A DNA stretch of 64,000 nucleotides from Candidatus Izemoplasmatales bacterium (GTDB taxonomy: Bacteria; Bacillota_I; Bacilli_A; Izemoplasmatales; Hujiaoplasmataceae), in contig JBAZNL010000001.1 in the NCBI GenBank assembly GCA_041649275.1, forward strand, positions 522,874 to 586,873. Reading direction: 5' to 3'. Below are positions 18,519 to 26,363 of this stretch, one piece after another; positions within the stretch are counted from its first letter, which is position 1; every line of letters begins with the position of its first letter. The position numbers were made by a program, and so were the translations under genes. The notes under the pieces are model-generated. The model was not told the origin of the DNA. It searched no databases and saw only the letters and a list, made by a program, of their open reading frames with translations.

Positions 18519-19856
18519 TTACTTGTTCAGCTTCGCTTCGAGTTCGGCCTTCAGTTTCTCGTAACCGGGCTTCCCGAGCAGGGCGAACATGTTCTTCTTG
18601 TAGGCCTCGACGCCGGGCTGGTCGAACGGGTTGACTCCGAGGACGGAGGCGGAGACGCCGCAGGCGTATTCGAAGAAATAGACGAGCTGGCCGAAGGCGT
18701 AGGGGGTCAGTTCCGGAATCGAGAGGACGATGTTGGGTACCATGCCTTCCTCGTGGGCGAGGAGGGTACCTTCGAAGGCCTTGTTGTTCACGTAGTCGAC
18801 GGTTTTTCCGGCGAGGTAGTTGAGGCCGTCGAGGTCGACCTTCTCGGTGCCGATCGTGACTTCGCGGCGCGGTTGCTCGACCTTGAGGACCGTCTCGAAG
18901 AAGATCCGACGTCCGTCCTGGACATACTGGCCGAGCGAATGGAGGTCGGTCGAGAAGGCGGCCGCGGCGGGGAAGATCCCCTGGCGGTTCTTGCCTTCGG
19001 ACTCGCCGAAGAGCTGCTTCCACCATTCGGAGAAGGAGTTGAGCGCGGGCTCGTAGTTGACCATCATCTCGATCGCCTTGTTCCCGCGGTAGAGGAGGTT
19101 GCGCACGGCGGCGTAGAGGTGGGCGTCGTTCTTGAGGACGGAGTTGGTCGCGTAGGCCTTCTTCGCGGCCTTCGCGCCCTTCATCACCTGGCGGATGTTG
19201 ATGCCGGCGGCGGCGATCGGAAGCAATCCGACGGCGGTGAGGACGCTGAAGCGTCCGCCGACGTCGTCAGGGACGACGAAGGTCTCGTAGCCGCGTTCCT
19301 CGGCGAGTTTGCGGAGCGCTCCCTTCGACTTGTCGGTGGTGGCGTAGATGCGTTCCTTGGCGCCTTCGATTCCGTATTTCGTCTCCAGCAGGTTCTTGAA
19401 GACGCGGAAGGCGATCGCGGGTTCGGTGGTCGTGCCCGACTTGGAGATCACGTTGACGGCGAAGTCCTTGTTCGCGAGATAGTCGACGAGGTCGGCGAGG
19501 TACGACGAGGACATCTGCTGGCCGGCGAACACGACCTCGAGCTTCTTCTTTTTTTCGAAGTACGGCGTCAGCATGTCGATCGCCGCCTTGGCGCCGAGAT
19601 AGGAGCCGCCGATGCCGATCACGACAAGCACGTCGGCCTGGCGGCGGATCTTCTTCGCGGCGAGTTCGATGCGGGTGAACTCGGCCTTGTCATAGGTATC
19701 GGGCAGCGACAGCCAGCCGGTGAATTCGGCACCCTTTCCGGTGCCGTGGGTCAACGCGCGCGCGGCCACGGTGATTTCCTTCTGAATCTGCTTGAGCGCC
19801 CCTTCCGGGACGAAGGCGAGCGCGCGGCTCGCGTCCAATCTGATGTATTTTTCCAT
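18519..19856 (-). CDS. pgi: Glucose-6-phosphate isomerase
   Basis: Pgi interconverts glucose 6-phosphate and fructose 6-phosphate in glycolysis. The 445-residue length fits the short Bacillota form. Visible are GIGGSYLGA near residue 85, SKSGTTTEPA near 145 (sugar-phosphate site), the DDVGGRFSVLT signature near 200, and a C-terminal lysine motif QPGVEAYKKN. It stands alone, with its own TGATATAAT promoter, GGAGG ribosome site and shared terminator. Confidence 0.97.
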   Translation of the reverse strand: MEKYIRLDASRALAFVPEGALKQIQKEITVAARALTHGTGKGAEFTGWLSLPDTYDKAEFTRIELAAKKIRRQADVLVVIGIGGSYLGAKAAIDMLTPYFEKKKKLEVVFAGQQMSSSYLADLVDYLANKDFAVNVISKSGTTTEPAIAFRVFKNLLETKYGIEGAKERIYATTDKSKGALRKLAEERGYETFVVPDDVGGRFSVLTAVGLLPIAAAGINIRQVMKGAKAAKKAYATNSVLKNDAHLYAAVRNLLYRGNKAIEMMVNYEPALNSFSEWWKQLFGESEGKNRQGIFPAAAAFSTDLHSLGQYVQDGRRIFFETVLKVEQPRREVTIGTEKVDLDGLNYLAGKTVDYVNNKAFEGTLLAHEEGMVPNIVLSIPELTPYAFGQLVYFFEYACGVSASVLGVNPFDQPGVEAYKKNMFALLGKPGYEKLKAELEAKLNK

Positions 19857-19891
19857 GAAAAATCCTCCGATTCATACAAAAAGCATTAATT

Positions 19892-19900
19892 ATTATATCA
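19892..19900 (-). promoter_or_regulatory. Extended -10 promoter of pgi
   Basis: TGATATAAT on the minus strand, 36 nt before the pgi ATG; only a weak -35. Confidence 0.6.
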
Positions 19901-19957
19901 CAACCGGTCCGTTTGCATCAGAAATTCATCCGATGAAACGCTTTCGGCGCGGAAAGG

Positions 19958-19983
19958 AAAAGCGGCGGATGCTCATCCGCCGC
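19958..19983 (-). terminator. Terminator overlapping the S1-protein stop codon
   Basis: GCGGCGGAT/ATCCGCCGC stem with a GAGC loop, then TTTT on the minus strand. The 5' arm encodes the last glycines of the protein. Confidence 0.85.
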
Positions 19984-20305
19984 CCTTGCGATGTCGTGCG
20001 ATCCAGATCGGGAGCATTTCCCCGAGCGGCTCGAATCCGCTCTTCAGGACGATCGTCACGTACTTCTTCCGATGCGCGCGGTTGGCGCGCTTGTAACTGA
20101 GACTGACCTTGCCCTCCTCGGTGAACCCCAGGACCTCGAGCTCGACGACGTCGCCGACCTTGAAGAAATCGTCGATGCGACGGACGAAGCCGTCGCTCAC
20201 CTCGGAGATGTGGACCAACCCGTCGACGTCGCCGTCGAGTTTGACGAACGCGCCATACGATTTGATGCCGGTGATCCGTCCCTTGACCAGATCCCCTTTG
20301 TCCAT
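19973..20305 (-). CDS. S1-domain RNA-binding protein, YugI/CvfD-like
   Basis: Residues 4-75 are one S1 RNA-binding domain (GDLVKGRITGIKSYGAFVKL, GLVHISEVSDGFV, KVSLSYKRA). The remaining ~35 residues are basic and end in glycines. Bacilli carry single-S1 proteins of this size (general stress protein 13, YugI, CvfD) that bind ribosomes or mRNA, which is the closest match. I favour the second of two nearby ATGs (20305), because GAGG is 9 nt before it but only 3 nt before the first (20311). It is monocistronic. Confidence 0.85.
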   Translation of the reverse strand: MDKGDLVKGRITGIKSYGAFVKLDGDVDGLVHISEVSDGFVRRIDDFFKVGDVVELEVLGFTEEGKVSLSYKRANRAHRKKYVTIVLKSGFEPLGEMLPIWIARHRKGGG

Positions 20306-20337
20306 GTCCATTAACCTCGCGATGGTTGCTTGTTTTC

Positions 20338-20343
20338 AGTATA
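20338..20343 (-). promoter_or_regulatory. Putative -10 box of the S1-protein gene
   Basis: TATACT on the minus strand, 32 nt upstream of the start; the -35 is unclear. Confidence 0.4.
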
Positions 20344-20367
20344 ACACATGCGTCGAACGATGGATAC

Positions 20368-20395
20368 AAAAAACCGCACCCCGAAGGGCGCGGTT
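20368..20395 (-). terminator. Terminator of the yutD-nfu-pgpA operon
   Basis: ACCGCgCCC-ttcg-GGGtGCGGT hairpin followed by TTTTTT on the minus strand, directly after the pgpA-like stop. Confidence 0.85.
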
Positions 20396-20890
20396 TCAGA
20401 GGGCGCTGTTGTGGGCGACGGAACTCGCGGCGGCCGCGGCGACGGCGCCGATGATGTCGTCCATGAAGGTGTGGCACTGGGACGTCTCCTTGCCGGCCTT
20501 GTCGAGCCGGCCGATGATCCCGGGCTTCACCTTGTCGACGTAGCCGAAGTTGGTGAGACCGATCGAACCGTAGAGGTTGCAGATGGAGAGCACGAGGATC
20601 TCGTCGATGCCGTAGAGCGGGTTGTCCTCGTTCACGAGCGTCTGGAGCGGCTCGGAGAGCTTGCCCTGTTCCGCGAGCATGTCGAGTTCGACGCCGGTGA
20701 GGATGGCGTTGTGGACCTCGCGCTTGGAGAGGACGCGGTCGACCGCCTCCTCGCAGACGGCGAGGGTCAGGTCGGGGATGTATTTCTTCTGCAGGTCGTA
20801 GACGATCTGGGTGATGTCGGCGATCGCGACGCCGCGTTCCTGAAGGAGTTCGAGGCAGCGGGTCTTCATGTATTCCTTGGTGACGATCAT
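20396..20890 (-). CDS. Phosphatidylglycerophosphatase A-like protein (YutG family)
   Basis: The 164 residues match the PgpA-like fold of B. subtilis YutG. An N-terminal helical region (CEEAVDRVLSKREVHNAIL) is followed by LYGIDEILVLSICNLYGSIGLTNFGYVDK near residue 90 and a DDIIGAV motif close to the C terminus. The PgpA family dephosphorylates phosphatidylglycerophosphate in phospholipid synthesis; the activity of this soluble subgroup is less certain. AAAGGAAC lies before the ATG. It is the last gene of yutD-nfu-pgpA. Confidence 0.8.
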   Translation of the reverse strand: MIVTKEYMKTRCLELLQERGVAIADITQIVYDLQKKYIPDLTLAVCEEAVDRVLSKREVHNAILTGVELDMLAEQGKLSEPLQTLVNEDNPLYGIDEILVLSICNLYGSIGLTNFGYVDKVKPGIIGRLDKAGKETSQCHTFMDDIIGAVAAAAASSVAHNSAL

Positions 20891-20901
20891 GGCTGTTCCT
20901 T

Positions 20902-21135
20902 TCAGACGTGCTCGACGCCGATGACGCCGGGGACGCGTTCGAGGAGCGTGTCCTCGACGAGTTCGCGGAGGGTGCTTTCGAAACCGCCGCAGCCGACGCA
21001 GGCGCCGGACATCTCGATGTAGACGATGCCGTCCTCGAAACGGACGAACTTGACGTCGCCGCCGTCGCGCTGGATGTAGGGACGGACGAGATTGATGACG
21101 GTGTTGATCTCTTCGATGATCTGTTCGTAGGTCAT
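20902..21135 (-). CDS. NifU-like Fe-S cluster scaffold, Nfu type
   Basis: The 77-residue protein is a stand-alone NifU C-terminal domain: VRPYIQRDGGDVKFV near the N terminus and the cluster-binding CVGCG (Cys46, Cys49) before a conserved TLRELVED helix. Two such subunits would hold one 4Fe-4S cluster for delivery to target enzymes in the cytoplasm. It lies 14 nt after the YutD gene and 11 nt before the pgpA-like gene. Confidence 0.93.
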   Translation of the reverse strand: MTYEQIIEEINTVINLVRPYIQRDGGDVKFVRFEDGIVYIEMSGACVGCGGFESTLRELVEDTLLERVPGVIGVEHV

Positions 21136-21149
21136 GGGTCTCTTGCCTT

Positions 21150-21434
21150 TCAGGAATCCCGCTTCGTGTTCGGATCGAAGTGCGGATTCTTCAGGATGTA
21201 GTAGGGACAGTTGAGCGCGCAGGATTCCATCAGGTAGTCCGGAACCGTCTTCACGCCGTTGATCCGGCCATTCTTGGTGAAACCCTTGAGGCGGAGCATG
21301 CCCGAGGCGTAGTCGCCGACGAGGTAGGGATAGACGTTGAAGACGTCGAGATAGCGCTTGTTGAAGTCGTCCAGGATGAACGCGTCCCGGTGGTTCTTGA
21401 TCAGTTCGAATTCTCCGTGTGCCGTTTCGAGCAT
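21150..21434 (-). CDS. YutD family protein
   Basis: The 94 residues match the Bacilli YutD (DUF1027) family, recognisable by NHRDAFILDDFNKRYLDVF, then YLVGDYASGMLRLKGF, and a C-terminal CALNCPYYILKN. The biochemical role is unknown. I chose the ATG at 21434, which has GGGAG 8 nt upstream, over one 8 codons earlier. It is the first gene of a three-gene operon with nfu and a pgpA-like gene. Confidence 0.85.
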   Translation of the reverse strand: MLETAHGEFELIKNHRDAFILDDFNKRYLDVFNVYPYLVGDYASGMLRLKGFTKNGRINGVKTVPDYLMESCALNCPYYILKNPHFDPNTKRDS

Positions 21435-21462
21435 GTCCTCATCTCCCTTGGAGTGCATTACT

Positions 21463-21471
21463 ATTGTACCA
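21463..21471 (-). promoter_or_regulatory. Promoter of the yutD operon
   Basis: TGGTACAAT (extended -10) on the minus strand; TTGCTT lies upstream at a short 15-bp spacing. Confidence 0.55.
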
Positions 21472-21509
21472 CATTTCGCCGAAAAGCAAGGATTTCATCC
21501 TTCGGCAAG

Positions 21510-21531
21510 GAAAACGGGCGTTCCCGCCCGT
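21510..21531 (-). terminator. Terminator of the oxidoreductase-ispD-ispF operon
   Basis: ACGGGCG-GGAA-CGCCCGT hairpin followed by TTTCC on the minus strand, touching the ispF stop. Confidence 0.8.
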
Positions 21532-22022
21532 CACAGCATCATGAACATGTCGGTCTCGAGCAGGACGACCGCCTCGCAGACGATCGCCTTGCCCTCGCCG
21601 ACGATCCCGAGGCCCTCGAAGGTGGTCGCCTTGACGGAGATGCGGGACGGCTCGACGTTCAGGATGCCGGCGATGCGCCGACGCATGTCGTCGACGTACG
21701 GCCGCAGCTTGGGCGCTTCGAGCGAGACCATGCAGTCCAGGTTGGAGACCACGTAGCCCTTCTTGTCGATGTAGTCGAAGACTTCCTTCAGGATCAGCGC
21801 CGAATCGTAGTTCTTGTACTTCGGGTCGTCGTCCGGAAAGAACTTGCCGAGGTCGCCGAGCGCGAGCGCACCGAGGATCGACTCGGCGATCGCGTGCAGC
21901 AGGCAGTCGCCGTCCGAGTGCCCCAGCGGCCCGTACGGGGCGTCGAGACGGATTCCCCCGAGAATGAACGGCCGACCGGAAACGAGCGGATGGATGTCCT
22001 TCGAAAAACCGATTCTGATCAT
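21531..22022 (-). CDS. ispF: 2-C-methyl-D-erythritol 2,4-cyclodiphosphate synthase
   Basis: IspF forms the cyclic diphosphate of the MEP isoprenoid pathway. The 163 residues include the metal site D9xH11, the motif GPLGHSDGD (H35), and the conserved FPDDDPKYKNYDS loop and SVKATTFEGLG near the C terminus. The start overlaps the ispD stop by 4 nt (ATGA), so a longer upstream open frame is rejected. It is the last gene of a four-gene operon. Confidence 0.97.
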   Translation of the reverse strand: MIRIGFSKDIHPLVSGRPFILGGIRLDAPYGPLGHSDGDCLLHAIAESILGALALGDLGKFFPDDDPKYKNYDSALILKEVFDYIDKKGYVVSNLDCMVSLEAPKLRPYVDDMRRRIAGILNVEPSRISVKATTFEGLGIVGEGKAIVCEAVVLLETDMFMML

Positions 22023-22672
22023 ATGATATCCTCCAGCAGCTTGAGATCCGACATTGTGGTGACCTTGAGGTTGCCGTAGTCGCCCTCGACCAGCGTTACC
22101 GGTTCGCCGAGGCCGGCGGCATAGACCGAGGTGTCGTCCGTGAACGGGACCGAAGCGCCGGCGCATCGATCGTGCGCAAGTCGGATCTTCGACGTCGGAA
22201 ACACCTGCGGAGTCTGCAGGGCATAGGTCGTATCGCGATCGATGGATCCCGTGATTTGGCTGTTTTCCACCGTTTTCAAAGTATCTCTGACCTTGACTCC
22301 GAGCGTGAGCGCGGGCGCTTCGGTGAGAACCGCCTTGAGCCGGTCCAGATCCGCCTGACGGAGATTCGGACGCGCGGCGTCGTGGATGAAGACGACCTCG
22401 TTCTTGATCGTGACGAGTCCGTTTCGGACGCTTTCCTGACGACTCGCGCCGCCGGGGACGAAACGCACGCGGCGGTCGCCGCACAGGCGCTTCACGTCCT
22501 CCTCCTCGGCGGGGGCGTGGACGATCACGACCTCGTCGAAGTCGGGATCGGCGAGGAAGGCGTCGACGCCGTACAATAGCATCGCCTTCCCGCGGATGAG
22601 GCAGAAGATCTTGTTGTAGGACAGGCGCATCCTGGTGCCGCCGCCGGCGGCGACGATCAATGCCGAATACAT
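22019..22672 (-). CDS. ispD: 2-C-methyl-D-erythritol 4-phosphate cytidylyltransferase
   Basis: IspD makes CDP-methylerythritol in the MEP pathway. The 217 residues begin MYSALIVAAGGGTRM, the nucleotidyltransferase loop. They continue with VFIHDAARPNLRQADLDRL (the family's HDAARP motif) and LQTPQVFPTSKI near residue 150. AGGAGG lies 5 nt before the ATG. It follows the PAS/GGDEF gene by 46 nt and overlaps ispF. Confidence 0.97.
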   Translation of the reverse strand: MYSALIVAAGGGTRMRLSYNKIFCLIRGKAMLLYGVDAFLADPDFDEVVIVHAPAEEEDVKRLCGDRRVRFVPGGASRQESVRNGLVTIKNEVVFIHDAARPNLRQADLDRLKAVLTEAPALTLGVKVRDTLKTVENSQITGSIDRDTTYALQTPQVFPTSKIRLAHDRCAGASVPFTDDTSVYAAGLGEPVTLVEGDYGNLKVTTMSDLKLLEDII

Positions 22673-22718
22673 GGAATCCTCCTGGCCGTATGGGTTCGCG
22701 TCGATGACGCGGAACGGT

Positions 22719-23891
22719 TCATTCGCCGAAGATCGAATAGTTCTTCTTGGGGTTGCGGATCGCTTCTTCGAGGGCCTTGTTGGCGAGGCTGACGTACTCG
22801 TTGAGCGAGTAGGTCGACCACGGTTCGTGCTTGATGACGCCGAGGTTGGGATAGACCACCTGCTGGATGCCGCCAATGTTGATCATCAGGTTGATGAGTT
22901 CGCCGCCGCTCTGCAGGGCGCGGAGGAGCACGTCGTATTTGCGCTGTTCGCGGATCACCAGGGCGAACTGGATGCCGGTGATGCGGAAGATGCTGTTGAC
23001 GTCCTTGGCGAAGTGGTAGCGCATCTTCTTGATGTATTCGGCGATCATCAGGTTGCCGACGTCCCGTCCGAAACGGGCGTTGACGTCGGGGATGTTGGTG
23101 AGTTGGATCATCACGAGGTAGAACGTCTCGGGCTCCTTCAGGATCTGTGTCAGATACTGCACGAGCTGCTGTTCGGTCGGTACCGAATCGAGTTCGTGGA
23201 TCAGCGTTTCCGGAAACAGCCTCATGTCGATCGCGCGCGTCGACGCGACGACCTGGACCTTGCCGCCGAACTCGAAGGCCTTTCCGCGCTCCTCGACCCA
23301 GACGACCCCCGAGGGCCGCAGAACGCGGTACTTGATGTCGTAGGAGGGGTTCTTCTTCGATGCCTTGCGGATCGCGGACAGATACTGGGCGCGGTCGTCC
23401 TGATGGATCAGTTCGGCGTATTCGTCGAGCGTGAACTCGCTCTTCTCAAGCTCGCCGATCTTGCGGAATTGATCTGTCACGAACAGCGTTCCGGCTTCCG
23501 CGTCGTGGAAGGCGAGGGCTTCGTTGAGCAGACCGATCGTCGAAATGTAGCGCAGCCGCAGGAGTTCGGAAGCGTCCTTGACCTCGTCGAGCTCCTTTTC
23601 GAGTTCGAAGAAATCGTAGTCGGTGAGATTGCGGGTGATGCGGATCTTGGATCGGAAGCCGACCGCGAAGACCACGGTCGCGGCGAGCGCGAAGAGTTCG
23701 TAGTAGAAGTTGAACTGGTCGATCGTGAGGAAGGGGATCCAGGACGGTGCGAACGTCATGATCGGATAGGGGGCGAGCACAATCGGGAAGAGGATCAGCT
23801 TCCAGATCCGCCACTTGCGGTAGGCGATCGAACTGGCGACGATCAAAAACAGGGACAGACCCAGTTCCACGTAGATGAGGATATCGTTCAC
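22719..23891 (-). CDS. Membrane PAS protein with degenerate GGDEF domain
   Basis: The 390 residues begin with three hydrophobic segments (about 5-23, 31-50 and 62-82). A PAS-like domain follows (about 115-225, with IHQDDRAQYLSAI and YDIKYRVLRPSGVVWVEERG), then a C-terminal GGDEF-like fold (about 240-385). Where active diguanylate cyclases have GG(D/E)EF, this protein reads TGIQF within FRITGIQFALVI, so it lacks the catalytic residues. I infer a sensor that may bind a ligand or nucleotide but not make c-di-GMP. It sits between the SCP2-fusion oxidoreductase and ispD in one operon. No EAL or other c-di-GMP gene is in the window. Confidence 0.8.
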   Translation of the reverse strand: MNDILIYVELGLSLFLIVASSIAYRKWRIWKLILFPIVLAPYPIMTFAPSWIPFLTIDQFNFYYELFALAATVVFAVGFRSKIRITRNLTDYDFFELEKELDEVKDASELLRLRYISTIGLLNEALAFHDAEAGTLFVTDQFRKIGELEKSEFTLDEYAELIHQDDRAQYLSAIRKASKKNPSYDIKYRVLRPSGVVWVEERGKAFEFGGKVQVVASTRAIDMRLFPETLIHELDSVPTEQQLVQYLTQILKEPETFYLVMIQLTNIPDVNARFGRDVGNLMIAEYIKKMRYHFAKDVNSIFRITGIQFALVIREQRKYDVLLRALQSGGELINLMINIGGIQQVVYPNLGVIKHEPWSTYSLNEYVSLANKALEEAIRNPKKNYSIFGE

Positions 23892-23918
23892 GGCATCAGC
23901 CCCTTTCCGTCCGAGACG

Positions 23919-26267
23919 TCATTTCTTGATGTTGGTCTTCACGTACATCCACGGATAGTAGTAGGTGAGGAAGATACCGAAGAAGACCAGATTGTAGAGC
24001 ACGGTCACGTAACGCTCGCCGGACACGTAGACGTACCCGAGGATCGTGAAGAAGATCAGCGCCCAGACCAGGTTCAGGCCGTTGTTCACGACCTTGAAGA
24101 GGTTGGTCGACGCATAGTCGCCGCGCACGTCGTACCGGTGGAAATCGTACACGATCGGCCGGTCGACGAGCCACGAGACGAAGAACGCGAGCCCGAGTGC
24201 GCCGAGCAGCGGGTCGTCGCGGAGCAGGTGGTTGAAGGCCGGCCAGACGGCCGCCGCCACGGTACAGGCGACGCCGAGGCCGAGCAGACCGTACTCGAAC
24301 CAGCTGATCTTCTTGAAGAGGACGAACTTGAGATAGACGAACGCCCCCGAGAGCGCAAGCGCGAACGGGGCGATCCAGATCATCGGCAGCCAGTTCGTCA
24401 GCAGCGCGGCGACGCTCCACACGATCAGATGGGCGAAGAGGATCTTGACGCCTGCGAAATAGACCTTGGTGGTCGGTTGGTAGGGCGGCGCTTCCTCGTC
24501 CTGGTAGTCGTCGAGCTTGAACGCGGCGACGACGTCGTAGAGGTCGGTCTCGCGCCCCTGGTACTTGAATCCGCCCGACTCCATCACTTCCTGAAGCCCG
24601 ACCTTCTTCATGAGAAGGTCGGCAAGCTTGTCGCTGGTGGAGTAGATCGTCACGTCGGGCTGGACGTACGCGCCGCGATGGAGCGTGATGTTCCGATCCT
24701 TCGTGCGGACGAAGTAATCGCTTTTCCCGATATGGAAATTGATGTGCCGCTCCGTCTTGCCGAGGGAGGGCGCGTCGTAGTTCTGGCGGATCATCATCAT
24801 GATCTCGTCGTTGGAAAGCGATCGGAAGGCGTCGTCTTCGCCGAGATAGAGCCGCTCCTCGATCTGGTCGGCGCAGTTCAGGGCATTCTGGAAGATGCCG
24901 AAGAGTCCCGCCTCCGGGCGGAACCAGCGGCCGACGAGGTAGAGGTTGTCGAGGATGCGGGAAGCCTCGCCCGATTCGATCTCGATCTGCCGGTCGATCG
25001 ACAGTCCCTTGCGGACGCCTTCTTCCGAAAGCATGCCCGTGAGCGGACGGGGCTCGGCGAGTTTCGTCGCGACGACGTACTTGCGGAATTTGGGGAACGC
25101 CGGCTCGAGCAGGCCGAGGATGCTTTCCGGGGTGATTTCGGTTCCCTCGTCATAGACGAACCCGCATGCGACTGCGGCGTTCTTGGCGGCGGCCGCCTCG
25201 GGATCGACGATCTTCTGGTTGAAGAGGCGGACGATCGCGATCAGGGCGGTCGGATCCGCGACGAACTGGTAGTCGTCCTCCTCCATGCCGGCGGTCGCCG
25301 TCTTGGCGGACAAGCCGATCACGAGCGTGCCGAAGCGGCGCTTGGGCGACAGGTTCGGGTAATAGCGTGCGAGGGACGCGCGTTCTTCGGCGAGTTCGGG
25401 CAGGTATGTTTCGTAGAAGGCAAGCGGATCCGCGGCGGCGACGAGATACTTGGCGGCGATTTCCTTGCCGTTCGCATCCAGCGCGCGCACGACTTTGCCG
25501 CCCTGGGCGGAGAGGGCCTTCAACTTGCGGTTCTGGACGATCTTCGGGCTGACGATCTGAAGTTTGGCCAAAAGCGATCGGACGAGTTCGTCTTCCGAGG
25601 TCAGTAAATGGAAGTAACCGTCGCTCAGCCCGTTGAAGAAGGCGATGAAGAAGTTGTAGCAGGACACGTCGTCGATCGGAAGTCCGTTGATCTCGGCGAA
25701 GAGCAGAAACTCGCCGACGAGTTCCGGATCCGAGAAGTACTTGTGCAGCAGTCCGGCGAGGCTTCGGTCTCCCCACTCGATCATCAGCGACGTGATCGTG
25801 TAGTCGGTATTGGCGAGCAGACCGTCCTGCTGGGCGCGATAGTTCTGGCGATGGCGTTCGAGGTCGTTGAAGAAGCGGTGGATGCGGTCGCGGCTCTTCG
25901 GATAGCGCCGCACCAGATAGATCATGAACTGGTCGAGCCGGACGACGCGGCGGCGGATCGAACCGTCGGCGGCGACCACGGCGTCGGAGACGGCCGGAAG
26001 GAACCTGACTTCCTCTTCGAGACCGAACGTCGCGAGATACTGCGCGAACAGTCCGCCCTTCTCGAGGGCCGGAACCGGCGGCAGCAGGGGACTCCTGAAG
26101 CGGAACTTCTCGCCCGATTCGGATACCGCTTCTTCGGTGTCGCGACGCGCCGGACGGGCGCTTGCGTCGGCGAAGACGATGACCTTCCTCATCTTCCGTG
26201 CGAGGTAGAGGGCGATGGCGAGGGAACCGACGTCGGCGCCGACGACGAGAACGTCATAATGTTCCAT
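23919..26267 (-). CDS. CrtI-like FAD oxidoreductase fused to SCP2-like and membrane domains
   Basis: The 782-residue protein has three parts. Residues 1-490 are a phytoene desaturase/amine oxidase-type flavoprotein, with a Rossmann start DVLVVGADVGSLAIALYLAR and a C-terminal FAD motif around VGRWFRPEAGLFGIFQNAL. Residues ~510-605 resemble an SCP2 lipid-carrier domain: PDVTIYSTSDKLADLL followed by a GLQEVMESGGFKYQG turn. Residues ~625-782 hold about five membrane helices. The GxGxxG turn has an aspartate (GADVGS), a variation on the usual motif. GGAGG precedes the ATG, with a TGATATAAT promoter upstream. It heads an operon with the PAS/GGDEF protein, ispD and ispF, suggesting a role on isoprenoid or other lipid substrates at the membrane. 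That role is inference. Confidence 0.75.
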   Translation of the reverse strand: MEHYDVLVVGADVGSLAIALYLARKMRKVIVFADASARPARRDTEEAVSESGEKFRFRSPLLPPVPALEKGGLFAQYLATFGLEEEVRFLPAVSDAVVAADGSIRRRVVRLDQFMIYLVRRYPKSRDRIHRFFNDLERHRQNYRAQQDGLLANTDYTITSLMIEWGDRSLAGLLHKYFSDPELVGEFLLFAEINGLPIDDVSCYNFFIAFFNGLSDGYFHLLTSEDELVRSLLAKLQIVSPKIVQNRKLKALSAQGGKVVRALDANGKEIAAKYLVAAADPLAFYETYLPELAEERASLARYYPNLSPKRRFGTLVIGLSAKTATAGMEEDDYQFVADPTALIAIVRLFNQKIVDPEAAAAKNAAVACGFVYDEGTEITPESILGLLEPAFPKFRKYVVATKLAEPRPLTGMLSEEGVRKGLSIDRQIEIESGEASRILDNLYLVGRWFRPEAGLFGIFQNALNCADQIEERLYLGEDDAFRSLSNDEIMMMIRQNYDAPSLGKTERHINFHIGKSDYFVRTKDRNITLHRGAYVQPDVTIYSTSDKLADLLMKKVGLQEVMESGGFKYQGRETDLYDVVAAFKLDDYQDEEAPPYQPTTKVYFAGVKILFAHLIVWSVAALLTNWLPMIWIAPFALALSGAFVYLKFVLFKKISWFEYGLLGLGVACTVAAAVWPAFNHLLRDDPLLGALGLAFFVSWLVDRPIVYDFHRYDVRGDYASTNLFKVVNNGLNLVWALIFFTILGYVYVSGERYVTVLYNLVFFGIFLTYYYPWMYVKTNIKK

Positions 26268-26302
26268 TATAGCCCTCCTTCCGGGGTCGTTTTTCTGTCC
26301 CG

Positions 26303-26311
26303 ATTATATCA
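26303..26311 (-). promoter_or_regulatory. Extended -10 promoter of the oxidoreductase-ispDF operon
   Basis: TGATATAAT on the minus strand, 36 nt before the ATG at 26267; no clear -35. Confidence 0.6.
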
Positions 26312-26340
26312 TAAAGCGGGGTAAATGGAAACCGGAGAAA

Positions 26341-26363
26341 AGAAAAAGTGCTTTCGCACTTTT
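26341..26363 (-). terminator. Terminator of cdaA
   Basis: AAAAGTGC-GAAA-GCACTTTT followed by a T/C run on the minus strand; it overlaps the cdaA stop. Confidence 0.85.
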
